Shown one piece after another: positions 26,488 to 36,188 of a stretch of DNA of 64,000 bases (its first letter is position 1; every line of letters starts with the position of its first letter). The DNA lies in the NCBI GenBank assembly GCA_014773175.1, contig VXCM01001382.1:211278-275277 (forward strand), given 5' to 3'. Made by a program: the position numbers and the translations under genes. The notes beneath the pieces are model-generated. The model saw nothing but the letters and a program-made list of their open reading frames with translations, made no database searches and was not told the DNA's origin. Origin of the DNA: Lucifuga dentata (Eukaryota > Chordata > Actinopteri > Ophidiiformes > Bythitidae).

Positions 26488-29400
26488 AGTCAGGAGTGCA
26501 GACCAATGCCTGGATTAATAACTGGGGAGAGAAACCTGGAAATTTTTGGTTCTTGGAACAGACACACTCTTATGAATGGTTAAAATGATTAGAAAATAGT
26601 TTTGTTGCAATATATTTATTACATGAAATGACAGGAGACAAAATACTAGAAACACAAGCATTTCAAAGGCAACTGCACAGTTGGGTCATTTTAATATGAA
26701 CCGCAGTTTCCTGATGAACAAAATGCAAAAATGGAATCATGAACATCTGGATAAAGTTTAAAAAAAAAAAAAAAAAAAANAAAAAAAAAAAAAAAAAAAA
26801 CTTCAGCTTTCCCAGTTACCAGATCTAAAAGTATTTTAGCTTTGATGGGAAGTTCATTAAAAACTCTAATAGGAGTCCACAGTGCCCAAAGAACTTTCAG
26901 CTTTTGTCATTTGGCAATTTTGAATTTAACATTATTCACAGCTGAAGACTTGTCTTTAAATCAAAGCAACAACACAAAACACACTTTATACAGTAGTTTT
27001 TAATATCAAATTACTATCAAATTTAGGTGTGTGTTGTCTTTTTGTGCTTCTTGAAGGTTGGCGAAGTATTGGATGTATATACTGTATGCTAGTACTTAAT
27101 ACATTTACAAAAGATGTATATATATATATTTTTTTTTACACACTCACATACACTAATACACATTCATGTTGTTCAATCTATCCCTAAAATCCTTTCCAGA
27201 GCCTTTCAATAAAGGGAGATATAAGGTGGGATAACAGAGGAAAAGAAATGGCATGTGGGAGAAATGTAATTTAAGACCGCTGGGTAAACAAAGTGGTCCC
27301 AGACAGTTCATGTGGAGACAGATGGGGAGCTTCGTTTTTAGGCTGAGAGATTTACAGTAACCCCCAATACTCCAGCTTCTTCTCACAGTAAAACACATGT
27401 TAAGAGAGTCTCCCCGTCCCCACAGCTCACAAGTGAGGTGATGTATTGATGCCGGCTGTTGAAGACAGTATTGTTTAACCACCTGCAATCTCACACACAC
27501 AGATATGTGTTCACAGCTTATTCACAACATGTTGTTGATGTATTAATGACATGTGCGTAGTGTTTTTTTTTGTTTTGTTTTGTTTTTTTACTTGTATGTG
27601 TGAGGAAGAGAACTGTGAGGTAATGCTTCTTCTTTCCCCCAGCCTTTCTCAGTACAGTGAAGAGAACATGATGGACCCCTACAACTTGGCCATCTGTTTT
27701 GGCCCCACTCTGATGTCTGTCCCCGAGGGCCACGATCAGGTCTCCTGCCAGGCTCACGTCAACGAGCTCATTAAAACGATCATCATCCACCATGACACTA
27801 TCTTTCCTGGACCACAGGACCTGCAGGGCCCCATCTACACCATCCCTGGAGCAGGAGATGACTTCTGGTGAGGGCTGCAGATGACAATTGAACAGAAGAG
27901 TGTGTGTGTATGTGTGTGTGTGAGAGAGAGAGAGAGATTGTGAGGGAGGAATTTCAGCAGTGATTGCTCCTGCAGGAAAGGAAGTAAGAAGGGAAGGGGG
28001 TAAAAGCTAGTAGGAGGGGAGAGGCTGGCAGTTATCTGACTAAAGGGAGCTTGAAGAAGAGGATGACCCCAGATGGGAGGGGACAGACAGTTGATTTAGG
28101 GCTGCTATGGCTATGGTGGGAGCTCAGCTTGTCTGCTATGATCTGGGCCAGGGGGCCACAAGGATCAGTTTACCCTCCATCACACAGTAGATGAAAGTAG
28201 CGCCTGACCACATCAGTCTGGCAGAGGCATAGCATACACCCTTAAACACACCCACATACACACAATAGCCAACAACAAGCCTCAGGAACAGTTATTGTGA
28301 TTACTGCCAGTTTTTGGGGTTTTTCAGAGTGTAAGTCATTCTAGAATAGCAGCTTTTCCACTTTCTGCAATAGAATGTCAACAAGTTTGTTGGATGGTTA
28401 TGCTCTCAGCACTAAACAGTGGCAGGGTGTGTACGTTCATATACTGGATAGAGGAGTATGAGCTCCGGCTGTGAATTACCAACACATTGTCAGTCTGAGA
28501 CTCTTTGCTGCGATTTATAATCTCATCTGCTCTCTGTGTCCCTTAGTGATAGTCCACACTGTGAGCCCCCCCTAGTGGAAGAGCCTGCACCTGATACTGT
28601 CTCTGTCAGCCACAACAGTGATGATGGTACATAAAACAAACGCACACATACAGTGGGGTCCAAAAGTCTGAGACCACATAGAAAATCTGTGATGTTTTCC
28701 ATGTAAATCTGGAACTAATCAGAAAGTCTGACATCACAAGAAGCTCTTTGGAACATTGTCAAATCATGCTGGGATAACTTGGGTCATCAGGTTTTGCACA
28801 AAATTGTGGAATCCATGCCAGCTGGAGTCATGCTGTCATTAAAGCAAAAGGGGGACGTACCAGATACTAAGATATTCTGAAATTCATGTACATTTTTCAA
28901 AGATTCAGCTTTTCACTCAAATTAATAAGCTGATATTATCATTTGTAATGAAAAATCTTGTATTAAATTCAAAAAGAATGCAAAATAGAAGCATCTTCAC
29001 AGTGGTCCCAGACTTTTGGACCCCTTTTGTACCCTTGTACATGTACATGCAGTACATGTATACTGTAAAATGCTGAAACATATATTCCAAAAAGCATCAT
29101 TATTAGAGTTTTTCATTCAAGAGTTTATGAATTTCATCTTGCTTTTCTCACCTGTTACTGTGGCTCGCTCGCTAACTTTTAAACACCTGATCTTAATTAT
29201 GCTGCAATGTTATTGCTCAGCAATGTTAACATCTGTGCAGTCACCAAAGAGACAAGCTATGCACTAAACCTGCTATGCACTAATTTAGCCTCCCCTCTTT
29301 TCCACCTCCTTTGTCTTTCCTATTTGTTGCTGCTCCTGCATCTCTATCACTTTCTGTCTCTATCCACCATTCTCTGAATATCAGGCTCCTTGGCTGTTTC

Positions 29401-32211
29401 AGAGTCTGACCCAATTGAAGCCATTGCTCGGTTCGACTACTCTGGCCGGACCAATCGGGAGCTGTCATTTAAGAAGGGTGCTTCCCTGCTTCTGTACCAG
29501 CGAGCCTCTGATGACTGGTGGGAAGGGCGGCACAATGGTGTCGATGGACTGGTACCACACCAGTATATTGTGGTCCAAGACACGTAAGATATGCTTTGAA
29601 CATTGGTCAAGACCAAATATCTGCACAAGGAAGTGACCAACATTGTTGTCATTCATTTAATGCAGCAGAAAGACCATTTTCATAATTTTTACAGCCATTC
29701 TACTTTGGCCAATTTATACACAAATAGAAAGCTCGTATGATAGTTTCCAATCAGAAGTAATGCATTAATGTAAGAGCTAGTCACTCCTCTGCTGATGTAG
29801 TGCAAGATGGAGGCAGAACAACTACACTAGTTCCTGATTTTCAACCATAAAATAATAAAACCCCAAACTAGTAAATGACATCTAAGGATAGAAAATTAGA
29901 AGTACCGTAACTTAATCACGACTACAAACCCTGGTAAATGATTTGACCATGTACAGGACTATGTTGAATGCTGATCAGCTGCATTTGGCAACAGTTAAAG
30001 AGATCTACCAGTCAGCAATTAATTTTGTGGATTTTCAGATGCAAAACATATCGACTATGAAAGCTCCAAGATAATTTCTGTACAAATTGCAGATACAGAA
30101 GTCAAAAATATTGAAAAAAATTCTTTGATGTTTAGTTCCAGATCATACCCATATTCCAAATAACTAATATAATTGCATCAGCAAACAGGAACAGTAATCA
30201 CAAGCAGAGAATCACCAACAGTGATAAGCCAAACAGTCGACAGATACACTCAACCTAGTATGACCCACAGCTGTAGCAGTGTCTACAATGGTGATTTACT
30301 TAGTTCAAGAATTGAACATCTGTTGATCTGGTGAAAGTTTAGTTGTCACGTGATTTTAATCTTGTCCTTGCACCCAGTATTGCCCGTAAATTGCCAAATT
30401 TCTGTCCAACCCACTTTCCCCAAAACAGTGTATTGACTGCCATAAGAAAATCAAGGAGTATACCATCAAAGTATGTTTTGATCAAAATTGAAAACATAAT
30501 TTCTGCAATATATTAAGATAATCTTGTACACCAAGATAATGTTGGTCGAGTTTATTTGGGTAATTTTGGCATATCATAAAATTTTCATACTGGCACATAC
30601 CTGGTATGTTATTTGTTCACATTCCACTCATCCAGTACATAAGAATTAAGTAAGAAGACTGTATTTTCATTGGCTGTTTCAGCTCTGATGGGGGCCGGGG
30701 CAGTCCAAAGCCTGATCTGGAGTCCAGGGACCTGCTGGAGGAGAGGGTGTCCACTAGAGGCAGCGCTGCTTCTCCTACTGGGGCCCATGTGGCTGACATC
30801 TACTTAGCCAACCTGAACAAGTGTGTCTCACATTCACATACAAACTATTCATAATGATAGAGCTTCAGTTGTAATGGAGAAATGAGTTTAGGGCCAAACA
30901 AAAATGTAAATGAGGGAAATAATAAATGAAAACTATAAGCAGAAATATTTGTGTAGGTTTCTTGTCAGTAGTTTCATATGAATGGTTTTCTTTCCTGTTG
31001 TTTGAATAAACTTTATACTTAGACACCTTCAATTGAGTAAAATTAACATGGTACATAATTAAAAGTGTCACGGAAATATTTTTCTCATTCAGGATGAGAA
31101 GGCGTCCAGAGTCTGGGAGCATCCGGAGAACATTCCGGAGCTCAGAGAGTGATAGTACAAATCCAGGAGCCAGTGGAGGAGGTGTGAGAACAGCATCTCT
31201 TCCTGTTGGGGGTGCTCTGGTGAAAGAGACGGGAGACAAACGACCCCTCAGTGCTCACAGCATCTTGAATTCAGTCACTCGCCACTCATCTCTCAAGACC
31301 AAGGTACTTTGAAACATCTCTTTACTTTTATAACACAACAAGTAAATGCAACAAACTGAGTTTTAGTGAATGTGATAAAGCATTTATTTGAGGCCTCTAT
31401 AAACATTTAGGTGGAGAGTCCGCAGTTGCGCAAGACAACCACAGCAGGGCGCTCTAAGAGTTTCAGCAACCATAGACCGTTAGAACCTGAGGTCATAGCC
31501 CAAGTGGAGCACAGCTCGCAGGTAGTCTCGTTTTCATTTAAATTCCATCTCTATCAGAATTTCATCTCTATCAGAACTTTGGTTGTGTGTCTGTGTGTGT
31601 TTATGCACAAAATAACATTTCAACTTATTACTTTTATGTTTTCCCCTGTCTTACAGGACATCGAGGCAGCGATGAGCTCTGCCCTCAGTGAGCTCAGGGA
31701 GCTGGAAAGACAGAGCACCTCAAAACACACACCTGATGTGGTCCTGGACACACTGGAGCAGCTGAAAGGGGTGGGTAGTGGTGGAGGAGGGTTAGCCTCA
31801 GAGCCCTCCAGTCCACTCCACTCCCGTCTGCTGCGGGACAGTGAAGGGGGCTCCACCCATGCCCACCCGCTTCAGCGCAGCGCCTCCTCTGCCAGCGATG
31901 TGCCCTCATCTTTCCGCCCCATCAAGAGCCAGCCACGGAGCACCCTGCCCTCTAGCACGTCCCCCTCTCTCTCTTCCTCCTCCCTCTCCTCTTCCGTACC
32001 TTCCTTTAGAGAGCTGCGCCCCCCAGCTACCAGGCCCAAGCCGGTAGCGTTCCCAAAAAGCGGAGGGGGAGGCAGCCCAGTCACAGGCTCCCCAACCTCC
32101 ACTGTGCCCCCTACACCTCCTCCCCCACTTACGCCACATGCACACTCCCTTCCTCACACTCCTCCTCCTCCACCCCCACCTCAGTCTAATGACAAGTCCT
32201 GCCCAGCTTAG
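8633..32211 (+). CDS. srgap2: srgap2: SLIT-ROBO Rho GTPase-activating protein 2 (22 coding exons, 5' partial)
   Basis: Family role: an inverse F-BAR protein at the plasma membrane that induces filopodia-like protrusions, while its RhoGAP domain switches off Rac1. It acts in neuronal migration and in dendritic spine and synapse maturation. Seen: exons join in frame at 8633-8825, 14213-14375, 18124-18186, 19715-19930, 20344-20472, 21719-21940, 22846-22947, 23198-23395, 23545-23629, 24595-24622, 24892-24922, 25637-25697, 25914-25991, 26112-26246, 26326-26431, 27643-27867, 28547-28626, 29403-29583, 30683-30820, 31093-31303, 31411-31521 and 31657-32211. The 3311 nt encode about 1102 residues. Order: F-BAR and coiled coil (about 1-430 of the partial protein), RhoGAP (about 477-665, with the arginine finger in GIFRVSG), SH3 (about 710-765), then a Ser/Pro-rich tail. 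Exon 1 (about 22 residues in mammals) lies upstream of the window. SRGAP2 is preferred over SRGAP1/3 because of [12 protein letters not shown] and [13 protein letters not shown] motifs and the ikbke-rassf5 neighbours. Confidence 0.95.
11253..11935. repeat. probable non-LTR retroposon fragment
   Basis: Starts with TTTATTATTTGTCCCCATAG-type sequence, seen at the 3' ends (antisense) of common fish retroposons. A probable body follows that I cannot assign to a family. The first 67 bp are present twice around a single N (11320), which is probably artefactual. Limits are approximate. Confidence 0.35.
12319..12875 (+). mobile_element. TTAA-flanked MITE family 1, copy B
   Basis: Shares CCATACTGGTGATTT and AAGCCCAATAAATAC at the left and CACTGGTATGGTCCTTTAA at the right with the other copies. 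The left TTAA and the first few bases are lost or mutated. Lies in srgap2 intron 2. Confidence 0.75.
14213..14375 (+). CDS. srgap2: srgap2 exon 3: F-BAR helix 2
   Basis: Acceptor ttgcag, donor gtaata. Encodes [18 protein letters not shown] through [11 protein letters not shown]. The reading joins exon 2 through a split Lys codon and ends on a codon border. Confidence 0.95.
14376..18123 (+). other. srgap2: srgap2 intron 3
   Basis: 3.7 kb without recognised exons. Holds a TA-flanked MITE (14425-15283), a TAAT-rich stretch (16683-16765) that resembles a conserved enhancer, and a poly-T with an N at 17736. Confidence 0.75.
14425..15283 (+). mobile_element. TA-flanked MITE family 2, copy 1
   Basis: Left end TACCGTATATACTCGA and right end CTCGAGTGTATACAGTA are inverted repeats flanked by TA, as in Tc1/mariner-type elements. 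Subterminal ATAAGCCGACCCCCTGAT occurs near both ends. About 150 bp of the body is present twice (about 14465-14600 and 14878-15035), so this copy contains an internal duplication or a second nested partial copy. Confidence 0.7.
18124..18186 (+). CDS. srgap2: srgap2 exon 4: F-BAR, 21 residues
   Basis: Acceptor ctccag, donor gtaaga. Both borders are phase 0. Encodes [20 protein letters not shown] plus Ala, matching the family helix. It is 63 nt, so it is skippable without a frameshift. Confidence 0.95.
18187..19714 (+). other. srgap2: srgap2 intron 4
   Basis: 1.5 kb, AT-rich, with short CA and TG runs. I see no exon, transposon end or RNA gene in it. Confidence 0.7.
19715..19930 (+). CDS. srgap2: srgap2 exon 5: F-BAR, charged insert
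   Basis: Acceptor tcccag, donor gtaagc, phase 0 to 0. Encodes [13 protein letters not shown], a lysine/glutamate-rich stretch, then [11 protein letters not shown] and [16 protein letters not shown]. The RQTPRSPD stretch is what I remember of SRGAP2. Confidence 0.95.
20344..20472 (+). CDS. srgap2: srgap2 exon 6: F-BAR
   Basis: Acceptor tctcag, donor gtgagt, phase 0 to 0. Encodes [20 protein letters not shown] through [13 protein letters not shown], a highly conserved F-BAR helix. A poly-T run with one N (20270) lies in the intron just upstream. Confidence 0.95.
20687..20900. repeat. probable retroposon 3' end (antisense) with duplicated 67 bp
   Basis: TTTATTTGTCATATGTGGG followed by GGTACAATGAAATGTG is the pattern of fish LINE 3' ends in antisense. 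The 67 bp at 20687-20753 and 20755-20821 are identical around the N at 20754. Lies in srgap2 intron 6. Confidence 0.35.
21719..21940 (+). CDS. srgap2: srgap2 exon 7: end of F-BAR core
   Basis: Acceptor tgacag, donor gtactg, phase 0 to 0. Encodes [20 protein letters not shown] through [19 protein letters not shown]. As I remember it, human SRGAP2 has a Gln before CCDLGYH. Here the acceptor position gives none, as in SRGAP1. Confidence 0.93.
22096..22679 (+). mobile_element. TTAA-flanked MITE family 1, copy C
   Basis: TTAAAGGACTATGCCAGTG at the left and CAGTATGGTCCTTTAA at the right, with body segments shared with copies B, D and E. It fills most of the intron between srgap2 exons 7 and 8. Confidence 0.8.
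22846..22947 (+). CDS. srgap2: srgap2 exon 8: F-BAR extension
   Basis: Acceptor tgtgtag, donor gtcaga, phase 0 to 0. Encodes [20 protein letters not shown] through [10 protein letters not shown], part of the F-BAR extension coiled coil. Confidence 0.93.
23198..23395 (+). CDS. srgap2: srgap2 exon 9: F-BAR extension
   Basis: Acceptor catcag, donor gttagc, phase 0 to 0. Encodes [20 protein letters not shown] through [16 protein letters not shown], a signature segment of the srGAP family. Confidence 0.95.
23545..23629 (+). CDS. srgap2: srgap2 exon 10
   Basis: Acceptor ttgtag, donor gtgagt. Encodes [20 protein letters not shown] through QKTLGE plus one base of a split Ser codon. Confidence 0.93.
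23773..24292 (+). mobile_element. TTAA-flanked MITE family 1, copy D
   Basis: TTAAAGGAGCATACTGG at the left and ACATGGTCCTTTAA at the right. The subterminal TATTGGGCTCAAACATGC mirrors the left end. A T-run with one N (24025) interrupts it. Lies between srgap2 exons 10 and 11. Confidence 0.8.
24595..24622 (+). CDS. srgap2: srgap2 exon 11: 28-nt micro-exon
   Basis: Too short to see as an open reading frame. Acceptor ctttag, donor gtaggt. With the split Ser it reads SQKTDCCLA plus two bases, matching the SQRTDCSLA of mammals. It lies in the linker before the RhoGAP domain. Confidence 0.85.
24892..24922 (+). CDS. srgap2: srgap2 exon 12: 31-nt micro-exon
   Basis: Acceptor tgtgtag, donor gtaatt. 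Completes a Ser codon and reads [11 protein letters not shown], compared with RRSSTVRKQ in human SRGAP2 and GRRNARTRNQ in SRGAP1 as remembered. Exon 11 and exon 12 must be used together to keep the frame. Confidence 0.85.
25637..25697 (+). CDS. srgap2: srgap2 exon 13: RhoGAP start
   Basis: Acceptor ttttag, donor gtgagg. Encodes [20 protein letters not shown] plus the first base of a Gly codon, the start of the RhoGAP fold. Confidence 0.94.
25914..25991 (+). CDS. srgap2: srgap2 exon 14: RhoGAP arginine finger
   Basis: Acceptor tgtgtag, donor gtaagc. Encodes [20 protein letters not shown] then KNAFER. The AGA codon at 25937-25939 (GIFRVSG) is the catalytic arginine finger inserted into the GTPase active site, so the GAP should be active. 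The acceptor is TG-rich rather than pyrimidine-rich. Confidence 0.95.
26112..26246 (+). CDS. srgap2: srgap2 exon 15: RhoGAP core
   Basis: Acceptor tgtgtag, donor gtaagt. Encodes [20 protein letters not shown] then [20 protein letters not shown]. The conserved K of LKLYFR, which stabilises the fold at the GTPase interface in RhoGAPs, is present. Confidence 0.95.
26326..26431 (+). CDS. srgap2: srgap2 exon 16: RhoGAP
   Basis: Acceptor ttccag, donor gtgagt. Encodes (S)[18 protein letters not shown] through [11 protein letters not shown] plus CA of a split His. A CA repeat starts 10 nt downstream of the donor (26442-26485). Such repeats bind hnRNP L in other genes. Confidence 0.94.
26432..27642 (+). 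other. srgap2: srgap2 intron 16
   Basis: 1.2 kb. Begins with a CA repeat (26442-26485), holds an A-run interrupted by an N at 26780, and otherwise has AT-rich sequence without a recognisable element. Confidence 0.7.
27643..27867 (+). CDS. srgap2: srgap2 exon 17: end of RhoGAP
   Basis: Acceptor ccccag, donor gtgagg. Encodes [20 protein letters not shown] then [20 protein letters not shown] and [21 protein letters not shown] with the conserved Asn is the second catalytic-face motif of RhoGAP domains. It ends with TG of a split Cys codon. Confidence 0.95.
28547..28626 (+). CDS. srgap2: srgap2 exon 18: linker between RhoGAP and SH3
   Basis: Acceptor ccttag, donor gtacat. Encodes (C)[18 protein letters not shown] then SVSHNSDD. 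It is acidic and proline-containing. The conserved DSPH at its start and SDD at its end match the family linker. Confidence 0.9.
28649..29031. mobile_element. Tc1-like MITE
   Basis: Left end TACAGTGGGGTCCAAAAGTC and right end CAGACTTTTGGACCCCTTTT followed by GTA. Inverted termini with TA flanks and the CAGTGGGGTCC start are typical of Tc1-type elements. At 383 bp it has no transposase. Lies in the intron between srgap2 exons 18 and 19. Confidence 0.8.
29403..29583 (+). CDS. srgap2: srgap2 exon 19: SH3 domain
   Basis: Acceptor tttcag at 29402, donor gtaaga. Encodes [33 protein letters not shown], the SH3 WWEGRHNG motif and PHQYIVVQD. The whole SH3 domain sits in this exon. It binds proline-rich and ROBO1 tails in the family. 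An alternative in-frame acceptor lies 18 nt upstream (AG at 29383-29384), so the exon may start at 29385. Confidence 0.95.
30683..30820 (+). CDS. srgap2: srgap2 exon 20: post-SH3 linker
   Basis: Acceptor tttcag, donor gtgtgt. Encodes (T)[18 protein letters not shown] then [26 protein letters not shown] matches the conserved family segment [12 protein letters not shown]. Confidence 0.92.
31093..31303 (+). CDS. srgap2: srgap2 exon 21: basic/serine-rich tail
   Basis: Acceptor attcag, donor gtactt. Encodes [20 protein letters not shown] then, after a glycine-rich loop, [22 protein letters not shown] and RHSSLK are conserved SRGAP2 tail motifs and likely phosphosites. Confidence 0.92.
31411..31521 (+). 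CDS. srgap2: srgap2 exon 22: tail with tandem donors
   Basis: Acceptor atttag. Encodes [20 protein letters not shown] then [11 protein letters not shown]. Two donors are possible: after CAA at 31503 (gtggag), which gives the IAQ-DIEA join known in mammals, or after CAG at 31521 (gtagtc), which adds VEHSSQ. Both keep the frame. The end given here is the longer form. Confidence 0.88.
31657..32211 (+). CDS. srgap2: srgap2 exon 23: last coding exon and stop
   Basis: Acceptor ttacag. Encodes [35 protein letters not shown], a Ser-rich region, [15 protein letters not shown] and a polyproline run, then ends in NDKSCPA with TAG at 32209-32211. The DKSC ending matches the mammalian DKSCTV, but the last residues differ. 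It is longer than the mammalian tail because of added Ser and Pro runs. Confidence 0.95.
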   Translation, partial: DIEAAMSSALSELRELERQSTSKHTPDVVLDTLEQLKGVGSGGGGLASEPSSPLHSRLLRDSEGGSTHAHPLQRSASSASDVPSSFRPIKSQPRSTLPSSTSPSLSSSSLSSSVPSFRELRPPATRPKPVAFPKSGGGGSPVTGSPTSTVPPTPPPPLTPHAHSLPHTPPPPPPPQSNDKSCPA

Positions 32212-34890
32212 GACATCACCATCACCACCTTGGCCCAAATCTAAAGCACGAAGGTGATGCTTGCATCCTGTTAGATATTTGTAGCTCTTCCTCCAGGTGC
32301 TGGATGCACTTCATTTGTTCACATAAGACCAGCTAACCCACTACACATGTGTAGCATTTACTTATTGGTGTCCAGATAAGTTCTCTCCAAGTTCCCTTTA
32401 GAATCTCCCGTTTTGAGCGTCTTTTGTTTTCTGCGCCATCCTGGAAGCTCTCATCATTACAGGTTAACTATCATGTTAGGAAATCCTTGGAAGGATCACT
32501 TTTCCTTCCCTCTCGTTATATCTCTCCTTCTCATACCACCACAGAGATTCAGGGATCACCGGATTCAAACCCATATACAAGGGAACACGGCTAAGAATGG
32601 ACACTGACAGACCTACTGCACCTGGAGCTTACATACCCTAGTTTGTGATGTTTGAAAGTGTGTTGGAGTGGGTGTGCAAAAAGAGTGTTACTTGCCTTCG
32701 AACACAGATCTAAGTATGAAAAAGCACTGCTTGATTTTGTATAGTAGATACCAGTTTTTATGACCCCATGACTACAGGACTGGAATGGAGTGTTTGATTC
32801 CTTAGAACAGACTGTGAAATCCTAAGCTCTCATTCTGTGTGTAAATTAAACCCACTGACTTGCTGCTTCAGAAGTGGAAGACTGGAGACAAAGATGTTTA
32901 TAATGGTAAGAGGAAGAGGCAAAGATTCTTAGAAAACTGGGCCAAATATTGGTGCAAATCATGTGACTAACAGCTTTTTTCTCTTCTCTTCCTCCAGTTT
33001 CTCTAGATATGATGGCGATTCCTTTTAGTTCCACAGCAGAACATAGCAAAGTGTTTTCCAACTAACAGTAACTTCAACCATAGCAATAAAAATATTGAAA
33101 GCGGCAATTTGAGACATTATGCTACTTCTCTCCTGCAGCTCTATTTATGTGTGTAGGGGACCACTGAAACCCGACATTTTAATATGGAATGTTGGAATGC
33201 ACACACACCAGTTCTGTGTGGTAGTGTTTTGTGGCAGCTAAATGCCTTTGTGGTTTTCCTTGCATGCTGGGGCCACAGACAGCAGCCATAGTGGCAAGCT
33301 GGCTGCAGCGTATGTATCTACTAACAGGTCAAATACAGCTACACTTAGAACAAAACATCAGCTTGCTCCTTTATCTGCAGTATATACTTCAGACTTAACA
33401 GTAAAAAGGGTTTTGTTAATCTTAATGGTGCGTGTATGTTTAATAATCATGATGATAACTGGAAGCATGGAGCTGAGGATCCTCCTGTATGAGTGTTAAG
33501 AAAGAAGCACAACCAACCACCTCATCCAATGCGTTCATAAGCAAAGATTATTACTCTTCCAGTTATTTCTTAATGCTCAAAATCTATACTGATAAAATGT
33601 GGAATTATGTAGTCGTCTGGGTGTGCGTGCGCCCATGTTAGCATGCTGTCTGGCTGAGTGTGCGCCTGTGTGGGTGAACACGTATGTGTGCACATGGGGG
33701 TGTGTGTGTGTATGTGTTTTAATGTCCATGTGTGCACTCTCAACCACCACCACCACACTAAGTCATAAAGGGAAATCACAGCAACTTTCCCATCCTCTGG
33801 AGTGCCAAGAGCATCAGTGCTGAAAACATGTTACACAATGAACATGTGACCAGATACATGGCCAGTAGGAACACCCGACATGTTTTACAAACTAGAAAGA
33901 CTACAGTCCAAACCACAGGAGCTCAGAAAATGGGCATGTACAGCAGTTTACCAAGGCATTATCGTCTTGTAATTTTATGATACTTATGTACCTTTGGAGA
34001 ACTAGATTTGAGGGGTGAATTATCTGTCACACTGAATGCTTCAAAAGTGGACACATGCTTTTCACGTTGAAATAATGAAGATTTTTTTGTTGTTGTAATT
34101 AACTGTATTTCTCACAATTTTTTATTTTTTTTTTTTACCCTGGTATGTCTTCATATTCCCTTCTGTTCAATCTATAGCAACCATGATTTCCCTCTTCAAC
34201 CCTTACTCCCTGAAATACAGTACATACTTCATTCTTGTCTGCCTTCTACCAGGTAATTATTATTCAGATTTTTATCTTTGTATATTGTATGTGTATTACC
34301 TGATGTATTTGTGTTGCTCTTACCTCATGACAACTGGAGGGACTGTTTCTGTGTGTCTGTATGTATATGTGTGTTGAGTACTTACATGCAAAGACATTAA
34401 CTCACACACACAGACAGACATGCATGTGGGTGGTTGGTGTGTTTTGTCCCAGCTGTGCTGTGAGGGGAAGCTGGGACCCTCTTTGTTTCCATGACACCTG
34501 TAAGTTTGATCTCAAATCAATCATTGTGCACTTGAACAACTTAGCTTGCGTATGGACTGACTGTGTTGGGATGATTTGTTAGAATTGAATATTGTTATAA
34601 TATGCATTTTTGTGTCTATTTGAAAACAGCAGAACTAAAACAAAAAAAAAAGACTGTAATGTCAAATCTATTTATAGTTGTCTCTGTATTACTGGAGAAT
34701 CCTGTGTTCAGATGTACTTTGTATATACAATGTTGTACATTACAGAGGTACACTCTTTTTTTTTTTTGGTACAATATTGTACAGTAATAGCAATAGTAGT
34801 TTAATCAAATAGGCCTTATACTGTATAATTCTATGTGTAGTTCTTGTAGTAGATCTGTTTTTTAATAAACATTGCTTGCTATAAAAAAAA
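32212..34890 (+). other. srgap2: srgap2 3' UTR
   Basis: About 2.7 kb follows the stop codon without splice-supported coding. Its AT-rich distal part contains a Pumilio-type TGTATATA at 34720-34727, a perfect 14-bp palindrome GTACAATATTGTAC at 34769-34782, and a terminal poly(A) signal. An internal AATAAA near 33084 could serve a shorter form. The exact 3' end is inferred. Confidence 0.7.
34864..34869 (+). terminator. srgap2: poly(A) signal of srgap2
   Basis: Canonical AATAAA in TTTTAATAAACATTGC, followed about 15 nt later by an A-run. A second AATAAA at 34914-34919 may be a backup signal. Confidence 0.65.
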
Positions 34891-34940
34891 TCTTTAAATG
34901 GTTTTGCAATGATAATAAAGAGGAAATGTCACACTATTAT

Positions 34941-36188
34941 TTCAGATCATATTAAATAATGGTAGCAATAAGAAGTGATAATAGAAAATGTTAAAGTTGC
35001 TATCTGTTCAAAGTATTTAACAGTAAAGTCAGACAAGCCAAACATTCAAGGATTTTATGTACCTAAAGATACCAATGGGAAACAAAACCAGTTTAAATAT
35101 GCGTAGCCTGAATAGTGACAGAAATAACAGGACTCTAGACCTCAGACAAATCTGAGGTCAACAAAACAGAATTGAGCAGCAGCTTGTCAGGAAACTGAGA
35201 ACTGACGCAAACTGAAAGACATTATCTGGCCAACACAGAAAGGGTTAGACAAACACTAAATCATTCATAACATTTAGATAATATTATTTGGCTTCATTTA
35301 CAACACAAGTCTACTCATTCTTAAACAAAAATGCTGCTTGAGCAACAAATAATGGTAACATAGAGCAGGAACAGAACAGCATGGCCTGACCTATAAAAGA
35401 AAAGGAAAAGCTATAATGGTTCAATCACTGAGGTAAATGCCACAAAGCTGTCCAGTCTATTCACTTCTGTGTAAACTCCACACACACTTGAGCATACTGT
35501 ACATGTTCAAAGAATGCAGCGTGGACAAAAATAAATAACATCACAACTGGAAGCCCTGCACATATCTCTGTGAAGCTTTGTCTCAGCCATCCAGGTGATA
35601 AGATGTCTGAGGTTAAATTATCACTGGAATATAATTTTGCTACATCTGAAATTCTTGGTGAAACAAAAATTCCATAAACCCACACAGTCTGTTACTATTG
35701 GAACAATTCCAAAAAGCCTCATCTAAACACCTCATCAAGACTAATTTTGTTGGTTGAGGAGAAATTTGTAGGCACTGACTTCATTATTCGTTTTATGGTG
35801 GGTTTTACCTTGAATACACACAAAATGAGTTGCGGGCCCAGCGGCTTCAGTGATACACAGAAAAAAGAAAACTCTGTTACGCTTTCGGTATCAAAGCTAA
35901 ACTAAAAAAAAAAAAAAATCTTTATTCTCTTGAAGCTGTTTTGGGAAATATGACTGTATGAGAGGGAGGCGCTTCTGATAACACCCAGGGCAACATAATA
36001 AACTCGGAAGTAAACGAGGGAATGAATCTGCTAAGTTTACTTTGTCCTTCTAAGTATCTACTTCCTGGTTCAGAATCGCAGGACAATGCCATCCATCAAT
36101 TGCTACTAATTAATGGACTAACCGCCCATTAAAGGGAACTAAATAACGTCTCAGCAGGTCTCTGTAGTCCCTGCTGGCTGCAGGTATG
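34941..36188. other. intergenic, srgap2 to ikbke
   Basis: About 1.25 kb of AT-rich sequence without a recognisable gene or transposon. Near its 3' side, GAAAAAAGAAAACT (35860-35873) resembles an interferon-response (IRF) element, and CpG density rises toward 36190, as expected upstream of ikbke. Confidence 0.6.
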
